Source of the DNA: Taibaiella helva
GTDB taxonomy: Bacteria; Bacteroidota; Bacteroidia; Chitinophagales; Chitinophagaceae
Assembly: GCF_003545695.1 (NCBI RefSeq)
Contig: NZ_QUZZ01000011.1
Coordinates: 1-64,000 of the forward strand
Reading direction: 5' to 3'
Length of the DNA: 64,000 nt
The translations under genes were made by a program, and so were the position numbers. Under the pieces are notes generated by a model, which had not been told where the DNA came from, ran no database searches, and saw nothing but the letters and a program-made list of their open reading frames with translations. Below, piece by piece: positions 8,589-18,200 of this stretch; the first letter of the stretch is position 1, and each line of letters begins with the position of its first letter.

Positions 8589-9004
8589 GTAGCAAATTTT
8601 CGAGATTAAATTTTAACAAATTTGTCTCCGTTTATGCCTTTGGTTGATTGGCTTGGTTGTGGTCGATTGGTGTTGCAAGATAGAGATATTTTTTAAAATT
8701 TTAATGCAAAACGTATGGATAAAAGGAGTGAAATCAGGGTTACCCCTGAGTTATTAAGAAGACTCATTATTTATAAAACAAAGCATTTTTTACCCATCGC
8801 AGGTTTCTCTTTAATGTTCTATAATTTTTTAAATTATTGTAAATCAATTATTTAAAATTCATATTCCATTTTTATTTTTAAACAATAGAAATTCTAAAAA
8901 ATCACTGCTGTGATTAAAATATTGTCTTTAGAGGGGGTACGAACGTGGGGGGCATTAGTGCTTTTTAAATAGTAATAAATAAAATGTAACTTTTTGTGCC
9001 CCTA

Positions 9005-9032
9005 AACCTACCCGAATACGTCCCCTTTCCGG
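9005..9032 (+). promoter_or_regulatory. Conserved upstream element with ACCTA dyad, module A
   Basis: AACCTACC, then ATACGTCC and a pyrimidine run, agree with 21143-21170 at 20 of 28 positions. ACCTA-N6-TACGT (9006-9021) forms a near-dyad with one mismatch. The element lies 41 bases before the -7 box, exactly as in module B, and covers the expected -33 region. It is a candidate operator or activator site. Confidence 0.5.
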
Positions 9033-9045
9033 TAGTACAAATGGA

Positions 9046-9053
9046 TACTTTTG
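9046..9053 (+). promoter_or_regulatory. -7 motif for giant gene A
   Basis: TACTTTTG is identical to the box before giant gene B (21184-21191). There is no good -33 TTTG at the usual spacing. Confidence 0.55.
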
Positions 9054-9099
9054 CTATCTGAAAATTTAACCTTAATTCCTAAATATTTTAACATTTGAA

Positions 9100-9231
9100 A
9101 TGGTGCAACCCGTTGCCTGCTCCGGCAATGCACCGGTAACCTGTATCCTCATGCGACGCCAATCCTATCTCCCGACCTGCCTGTTACCTGCCGCTTTCCA
9201 TGAACTGAACCAACTATCAACTCGCTTTTAA
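9100..9231 (+). CDS. Possible 43-residue leader peptide
   Basis: ATG to TAA open frame inside the 5' leader of giant gene A, ending 16 bases before its ATG. The product would start MVQPVACSGN and contains three cysteines, with no signal peptide or known motif. Module B has only 12-13 codon open frames in its leader, so conservation does not support it. It may be chance or a translated leader. Confidence 0.2.
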   Translation: MVQPVACSGNAPVTCILMRRQSYLPTCLLPAAFHELNQLSTRF

Positions 9232-9247
9232 TTCAATCCACACGTTT

Positions 9248-12200
9248 ATGACGCAAATTTTCCCAAAACAAAGACGTATGCTCCCCGAGGATAATCCGTG
9301 GCGGCATATGTTGTTCTTCTTGGTGGCCTTCGTCACCAATGCCATGAAAGGACGCCGCTTTCACCAGGAACGGCGCCGGATGCCGCTAAGGCCGGGTATG
9401 GCTGCAGCTGCAGCGCTGGCGATGCTGTTTCCCCTGCTAACGGCTATCCGGGCGGAGGCCTCGCACTTCCGCTACGGCAACATTACCTGGAGCCGGCCCG
9501 ATGCCGCTTCGCGCACGGTTACCTTTACGCTGACCCAATCTTACCGTATGTCCAACTGGACGGGTGTAAGTGTAGGCAGCACAATCAGCGACGGGGTCTT
9601 CCTGAGCTTCGGAGACAACAATTCGGAGCAGGTCAGTCTCAAAGTCAACTCGGTGAATGTTGCAGAAGACTATTTCATCGGTACGTTTACCACCACGCAC
9701 ACTTATTCTTCAAGCGGCAACTTCGAGGTGAGCTATTCCAACTGCTGCCGCCTGAGCACCTTGCAGAATAATGCTAATGGTAATTTCGGCCAGGTAACTT
9801 CGGTCAACCTGGGAACCAACAATCTCGGATCGCCTGTTTCCACCCTACCTCCTGTAGTAAGTGTTTCTACAGGTCTTTCCAATGCTACCTTCAATGTACC
9901 TGCTGCCGATCCTGATGGCGGCGCGCTGACTTATGCCTTGTCTGCTTCTGCCGACTTCGGCGGTGGCACCCAGGCGCCGGGCATCAGCATTGATGCGAAT
10001 ACCGGCACTGCCACTTTTAATACCGTAGGCAAAGCGGTAGGCACTTTATGGAGCGCTGCCTTTACAATTACCGATGCTACGGGTTCCAGGTCCGTGGTGG
10101 ATTTCCTGATCAAAGTTGTAGGCTCTTCCAACCCGCCCGTGTTCAATTATGCAGTAACTCCTTTGAATAATGCAGTGTACAATGTACACCCCGGCGATAA
10201 TATTGCTTTCACTGTTGCTGCTACCGATCCGGATGCAGGCGGCACCGTACTGCTCAACGGCGCCGGTCTGCCTACAGGCGCTTCCTTTAATCCCCCGGCT
10301 ACGCCCTCAGCAGCGCCCAGCACTAATTTCAGCTGGACGCCTACGGTAGCCCAGCTGGGTACTTATATATTGACCTTTGTCGCTACTGATAATGTGGGCG
10401 TACAGACCAGCACCACAGTGACGATACATGTTACTGCCGGTCCGCAGTTTATCACGCCCACGCCGCCAACAACGCCTGACAGGCTGCTGCTGACCGGGAC
10501 CACACTCAATGATGTCATTAAAGCGAGCAACCCCGATCCCTCTGTAAATACGAAGATTACTTCGGCCACAGTACCCGCCGGTGCTACGATCAGCCCATCG
10601 CTACCGACAGCCCTGAGCGGTACGCCGCAGGTAAGTGTCAGCTGGACGCCCATAGTAGGGCAGTGGGGCGACCATGCGTTCACCTTCGTTGCAGAAGACC
10701 AGAATAGCAATACCGCAACAAGAACCTATCATGTTGTCGCGAACACCAAACCCCAGTTCACATCGACGCCGGTTACCGCTGCGGTGGCTTGTGAGCCGTA
10801 CAGCTATACCATTACCGGTACAGATGTCGATCTGCCATATGGCGATGAGCTGGAATTTGAAGCGCATAGCGTTTTGCCTTCATGGCTTACCCTGACCAAT
10901 AATCCCGACGGAACCGCTACCCTGAGCGGTACGCCCGGCGCCGGCGATGTGGGTTCGTACAATATCGAACTGGTTGCCGCTGATATTTACCACCACTCCA
11001 GCACGCTTGTAGAGCAGCCTTTCACGATCGTTGTTGCTGCTGCAGCACCGGTTGCCGTAACCAATGGCGGTAATATTTGCTCAGGCAACAATGCCGTGTT
11101 CAACCTTACCGGACCTGCAGGTTATGTAGTGAACTACAATCTCAACGGGACCGGTGCGGCTTCAACAACGCTTTCGCCTTCAGGTACCGCTACGGTTACC
11201 GTTAACGGCGCCACCGCCAGCCAGGTGCTGAACCTGGCCTCCGTGGTAAACCCGGTAAACAGCTGTACCCGCAGCTTGAGCGGTTCTTCGTCTGTAACCA
11301 TCAACCCTGTGCCCACAGGCTCGGCTCCTGCCCAGGCAGTATGCTCCGGTGCAACAACCAGCGTTGCTCTTTCTGCATCCCTTCCCGGGTCAACTTATAC
11401 CTGGACTGCTGCCCTGCAATCCGGCAGCGCTACCGGTTTCAGCAATTGTGCTTCGGCTTGCGGCGATACGATCAGGCAAACCCTGGTCAACAGCGGTGCT
11501 GCGCCTGCTGTCGTACGCTACACGGTTACCCCTTCATCCGCACTGGGCTGCCCCGGCGCACCTTTTACGGTTGATGTAACGGTGAATCCGATCCCTGCAG
11601 GTACTGCTGTCGCGCAAACGATTTGTAGCGGCGCCGCGACCAACATCGCGCTGAACGCCGATGTAAGTGGTACGACCTTTTCCTGGACTGCCGCGTTGCA
11701 GTCCGGTGTGGTGACCGGCTTCAGCGATTGTAGCACGGGTTGCGGCAATACGATTGCCCAGGCGCTGACCAATGGCGGTACCGGTTCGGGTATCGTTCAC
11801 TATACCGTTACGCCTCAATTTGCCGGTTGTAGTGGTACACTCTTTACGGTAGATGCTACGGTTAACGCCATACCGGTGGCCCATGCCGGCGCCGATAGAG
11901 TGATCTGCAGTACGGGTGAAGCCCTGCAGGCAACGCCTGGTGTAGCGCCGCAAACCGGCGTATGGAGCATCATCAGTGGTCCGAGCACTGCCCCTGCGCA
12001 GTTTGCCGGCGTCAATGATGCGCAAACCGTATTTACACCGGCCATTGCCGGCGGCAGCTATACCCTGAAATGGACCCTGAGCAACAATGCCTGCGTCTCT
12101 TCTTCCGATACCGTGGTGATCACTTCGCTTGGTGCGGTACAAGGCACGATCACGGCATCAAGCAATGCTAATGTATGCAGCGGTCAGACCTCCAATATCA

Positions 12201-15200
12201 ACATCAGCGTAAATCCCGTATCGGGCGGTACGTTCAGCGGCACCTTCACCAATGGTAAGACCTTTGCCGGACTTACTCCTGCTGCGGGTATCATCAGCCC
12301 TTCGTACAGCTTCACCAACAGCAGCACCACGAACACGACGGAGTCCTTCGTGCTGGCTTCATTGGTATTCCATCCCAACAATGGTACCTTACCTACACCG
12401 GCTACCTGCAATGCTACGGCGCAAGCCATGGGCGGTCAGACGCTGGTTACCATTCAGCCCGTGGCTGACCTCGATGCCGTTGCTGCCGGTCCCGTTTGTA
12501 ACGGTGGTCAGGTAAGCATCGCCATCAGCAACCCCAACGCGGTTGGCGGTACTTATAACAGGACGGCGGTCTATAACGGTGCCGGGCATACAGCCGCCAC
12601 CAGCGTTTCCGGTATGAGCTACCTTAGTAATGAAAGCTTCATGGAGACCCTGACCAATAATACCAATGCCCCGGTTGATGTAGTGTATACTTTCACTCCT
12701 GTAAGCCCCGGTTCGCAAGGCTGTGTGGGCGCCATTAAAACTGTAACGGTTACGGTTAACCCAACACCCTCCATCGTTGCCGTTGCCGACCAGCAAGTAT
12801 GTAATGGCGCAGCTGCTAATGCGGTAAGCTTCAGCGGCGGTGTAAACGGCACCAGCTTCGAGTGGACCAACGATAATCCTGCTATAGGCCTGGCGGCCTC
12901 CGGTACCGGGAATGTCAGCGCCTTTAATGCCATTAATAACGGCATTGCTCCGGTTACGGCGCATATCCGCGTAACCACTAAAGCCAATGGCTGCACCGGC
13001 GTGGCAGATACTTTTGCCATTACGGTAAAGCCTACGCCTTCAGTACTCGCCACTGCCGATCAGAACAGCTGTAATGGCACTGCTACTGCAGCGGTAAGCT
13101 TCAGTGGCCCTGTAAGCAGTACTGTATTTAACTGGACCAATGACATGCCTTCTATAGGCCTGTCTGCATCCGGCTCTGGCAATATCGCTGCCTTCAACGG
13201 TATCAATAACGGTACGGCGCCAGTAGCCGCTGCGATCCGCGTGGTGCCTGTAGCAGACGGCTGTAACGGCGTTGCTGATACCTTTGCAATCACCATCAAG
13301 CCGACACCTTCTGTAATTGCTACCCAGGATGCTATTGTATGTAATGGCGCTGCCACAACATCGGTAAGCTTCAGCGGTCCCGTGGCCGGAAGCACTTTCC
13401 AATGGACCAATAGCGAGCCCTCTATCGGGCTGGCGGCATCAGGCAACGGTGCGATTGCTGCTTTTAATGCGATCAATAACGGTACTGTTCCGCTGACGGC
13501 TCATATCCGTGTTGTGCCGTCGGCTGATGGCTGTACCGGTGCAGCCGATACCTTTACGATTACCGTGAATCCTACGCCTGGCGTGGCAGCTACAGCTGAC
13601 CAGGCGGTCTGCAATGGCGCCGCTACCACAGTGGTTCCCTTTGCCGGTACTGTAGCCGGCACTACATTCAAATGGACGAACGACAATGCCGCTATCGGTC
13701 TTGCCGCTTCCGGTACCGGTACAATTGCTGCCTTCAATGGTATCAATAGCGGTACAGCCCCGGTAACCGCGTATATCCGTGTGCTGCCTGAAACCAATGG
13801 TTGCACCGGCACTGCCGATACGTTTGCGATCACGGTTAAACCTACCCCAAATGTTGCCGCTATAGCCGATCAATCGATCTGTAACAGCGTGGCGACAGCT
13901 GCGGTGCTCTTTAATGGCCCCGTTGCTGGTACCGTATTTCACTGGAGCAGCGACAATGCAGCTATCGGCCTTGCCGCCAGCGGGACCGGCGATATCGCCT
14001 CTTTTAATGCTATCAACAATGGCACAGCACTGGAGCAGACCCGTATCATCATTACACCAGTAGCGGATGGCTGCGATGGCCCGGCCGATACATTTGTGAT
14101 CGCAGTGAAGCCTACGCCTGTCGTAGCAGCTACTGCCGACCGGCCGGTGTGCAACGGTTCTTCAGCGGCCTTCTCCTTTAACGGTGCTGTGCCCGGAACC
14201 CTTTTCAGCTGGACCAATGACAATCCCTCCATCGGCCTTGCTGGCGGCGGATCCGGTGATATTGCTGCTTTCAATGCGGTCAATAATAGTACAACTGCAG
14301 TAACCGCTAACATTCGCGTTGTACCAGAAGCGAACGGCTGTACCGGCGCTGCCGATACTTTCGCGATCACTGTTCAACTTTCGCCCTCTTTCACTTTCAA
14401 TGTGAACGGTCAGGCTATGGCTAACGGTGGTACGGATACCATCTGCCAGGCAACCAGTACGACTTTTGCGATCAGCGGCGCTGCACCGGGGCATACATTC
14501 TCCATGTTGTTCAATGGTGCTGCCTATGCTACTGGAACAATAGATGCAAACGGTGGCTTTACGCATACCTTCATTTCCGGAGGTACGCCAACCAATACCA
14601 CTGCCGGCACCTATGAGCTTACCCTTACCGATAATGTGACTCATTGCACGGCAACAAAGACCTACCACATCTATGTCAATCCTAAACCGGCCGACTCCTT
14701 TGTCGTGAATGGCACGGTGCTGGCTGCCGGTCAGACCTCAACCTATTGCGAAGGCTCCGGCATTACCTTGGCTGTAGCCGGCGATGCCGGTCATACCTAT
14801 GTGATCAGCAAAGGCGGTAATAGCATTGCTTCAGGTAACGTGAACGGCCCGGCCTACGCGATCAACGCAGCAGCGATGAGCGACGCCGGTATCTATACCG
14901 TGGCGCTGACCAATACTGCTACTGGCTGTACCGCTTCACGTACCTACGAGCTGGCGATCAACCCGCTGCCACAGTATACGCTTACAGTGAACAATGCGGC
15001 ACTGGCCGACAATGCCACCACAACGCATTGCGCAGGTACCGCGGTGACCCTGGCGCTCACGGGAGATGCTTCTTCGACCTATACCCTGAGCTACGATGGT
15101 ACGCCGATAGCCAACGGTCACCTTGGCGATCCTGCTTATACTTTCACAGCAGCGACGACCGATGCCGGTAACTATAAGCTAGCGGTAACGACTGCTGCAG

Positions 15201-18200
15201 GATGTACGGGCAATTCCGCCTATACTATGGCGATCAATACTGCTCCGGAATTTGTCAGCATACCCAATGACCAGTTGGCGCAAACGCTTACTGGTACCTG
15301 CGCTGCACCAGTAAACTATGGCGCTCCTGTAGCAGATGGCGATCCTGTTCCTACGATGACTTATACGCTGAGCGGCGCCACAACCGGCTCCGGCAGCGGC
15401 GATGCCAGCGGCCTCGTGTTCAGCAAAGGTGTCACTACTGTAATGCTGACAGCACAGAACCTTTGCGGCAGCAGGGACAGCAGCTTCACCGTAAATGTGG
15501 AAGACGTGGAGCTCCCGGCATTTACTGCCTGCCCGGGCAACCTGACGGCGTTCTCCGCTGCCAACGATTGCGGCAACGACGTAGCGACAACCGTCCCGGC
15601 TTATACCGATAACTGCAACTTCGGTGCCAATCCCTTAAGCTGGACCATGACCGGCGCTACACTGGCTTCCGGTGCAGGCGCTATCGGTACCCACCACTTC
15701 AATGTAGGGGTAACGAATGTGCTGTATACCGTAACCGATGCTTCCGGTAACCAGAATACCTGCGGCTATACCGTAACAGTGGCAGACAATGTATTCCCGG
15801 TCATTTCCTGTTCGGGCAATATCGTGCAGGGCAATGATGCGGGTGTCTGCGGCGCCGTAGTGAATTTCAATGCGCCTGTGGCACAAGACAACTGCTCCGG
15901 CTATACCGTAGCCCAGACAGCAGGTCTGCCCGCCGGATCGCTGTTCCCGATGGGCGTTACGACCAATACCTTCGTCGTGACAGATGCTGCCGGTAATACC
16001 GCTTCCTGCTCCTTCACCGTAACTGTGAACGATGTACAGGCGCCTGTACTTACTACTCCGGCAGCACAAACTCTCAATGTAGGCGCCGGTAATAATTGCC
16101 AGGTGAATATGCCCGACTACAGGAGCCTGTTCCTGGTCAATGAAAATTGCGGTGGCAACGTGACCCTCGAGCAGCTGGCTCCGAACCAGCCCGGATCCCT
16201 GGTGATCGGCTACGGTGGTACCCGCTCGATTAAGGTGAAGGCAACTGATATCGCCGGTAACGCGCGTGTGGACAGTTTTACGCTGAACCTGACTGATGCG
16301 ACGGCTCCTGTTATAGTATGCAAGAATATCACCGTGAATCTGGATGCTGCGGGTAGCGCTACGATCACCCCCGCTATGATCGACAACAACAGTCATGATA
16401 ATTGCTCTGCCATTACGCTGTCTGCCAGCAAACTGAGCTTCGACTGTTCCAATATAGGCCAGAATGCGGTGATCCTTACCGCTACCGACGCTTCCGGTAA
16501 CAGCGCAAGTTGTACGGCTACTGTTACTGTTGCAGATGTCACCGCTCCTGCTTTGAGCTGCTGGTCCGATACTACTATGGAAAAAGGACCATTGTGCACC
16601 ACGGAGATCCCGGATATGACCTACAGGGTAACGGCTACAGATGCCTGCGGCCTGGCTACGGTAACCCAGAGCCCTGTCGCGGGTACCATTATCGCTGCTT
16701 TTACACAATCGGTTCCAGTAACGCTTACGGTTACTGATATTCATGGTAATGCAGCGCAATGTTCTTTTAATGTAAACTTTGCTGATCACGGCAAACCGGC
16801 TATCGTTAGCTTCCCTGCGGATATCGTGGTGAACAACGGCGCCGACAGCTGCGGCAAGCGTGTAAGCTGGACCGCTCCTATAGCTACCGACAACTGCGGT
16901 GTGTTGGGTGCCGCAAGCTTTACGAGCACGCATACGCCCGGTTCTGTGTTCCCTGTGGGAACGACCAAGGTAACTTATACCGCAACCGACCAGGCGGGCA
17001 ATGATTCCGTCCGTTCCTTCACTGTGACCGTGACCGACGCGCAGGCGCCGAAGATCGCTGGCTGTCCTGCAACGATCCAGGTAGGCACCGATGCGCATGC
17101 AACAAGCTGCAGCGCTACCGTGACCTGGACTGAGCCTACGGCTACAGATAACTGTACGCCTTCTGGCAGCCTGGTATGGACGAAAAGCCATCACCCCGGC
17201 GATGTATTCCCTGTCGGTACGACTACGGTAACGTACACCGCCACCGACGAGCATGGCAATACCAGCACAGCTTGTTCTTTTGATGTTGTAGTGACGGATC
17301 AAACAGCTCCGGTGCTGGATGGATGTCCTTCTGCACTGACCGTGTATACCGGCGCTAACGCCGCCGGCTGTGAGGCTACTGCTACCTGGACCGAGCCTAC
17401 GGCTACGGACAATTGTACGCCTTCAGGCAACCTGGTATGGACGAAGAGCCATCATCCCGGTGACGTATTCCCTGCGGGCATTACAACGGTAACTTACACT
17501 GCTACCGATGCTGCGGGCAATACCAGCGCGACCTGCTCTTTTGATGTAGCGGTGATCGACAATACGGTTCCGACGCTGAGCAATTGCCCGGCCACCGTAC
17601 AGGTGAGTACCGGTAACAGCACGACGCCTTGCGCGGCCGTTGCTACCTGGATAGAACCCATTGCTACCGACAACTGCACATCTTCAGGTAACCTGGTGTG
17701 GACGAAGAGCCATCAGCCCGGCGATGTATTCCCTGTGGGTATGACCCAGGTAAGCTATACGGCAACAGACGCCGCAGGTAATGTAAGCGCCACCTGCACT
17801 TTCAATGTAGTGGTTACCGACAATACTGCACCGGTGCTTACCGGCTGTCCTGCTTCAGTACAGGTGAATACCGGCGCCGGTGCGACCGGATGTGATGCAG
17901 TAGCTACCTGGACAGAACCTGCTGCTACCGACAACTGCACCCCGGCGGCTAACCTGGTATGGACAAAGAGCCATCAGCCCGGCGATGTTTTTCCTGTGGG
18001 CACGACTACGGTAACCTATACCGCTACCGATGCTGCAGGCAACGTAAGCGCCGCCTGTACTTTCGATGTAACCGTTACCGACAATACCGCACCGGTATTC
18101 AGCAACTGCCCTACATCGATGAGCAATATAGCGACCAACAGCAACGGCTGCACCGCAGAGATCGCGACAGCAGCACCTGCTGTAACCGATAACTGCAATA

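Larger units (their letters stand above)
8589..9247 (+). promoter_or_regulatory. AT-rich regulatory gap upstream of giant gene A
   Basis: This 659-base stretch between the XRE gene and the giant gene is visibly more AT-rich than its surroundings at 8690-9000 and contains no gene above 60 codons. It holds the conserved element at 9005-9032, the -7 box at 9046-9053 and a leader of nearly 190 bases with a 43-codon open frame. Confidence 0.6.

Noticed and set aside
15635-17302. Long minus-strand frame of 555 codons, and others of 356, 321, 258 and 240 codons, inside the surface-protein genes
   Set aside because: They lie opposite repetitive, Thr/Gly/Ala-rich coding sequence with a strong codon bias, which leaves the complementary frame free of stops. 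The products are repeat-like and rich in Arg, His, Ser and Gly, with no signal, domain or promoter.
12761-18088. Regular repeats considered as a CRISPR array or satellite
   Set aside because: They are in frame, encode conserved domains and have no unique spacers.
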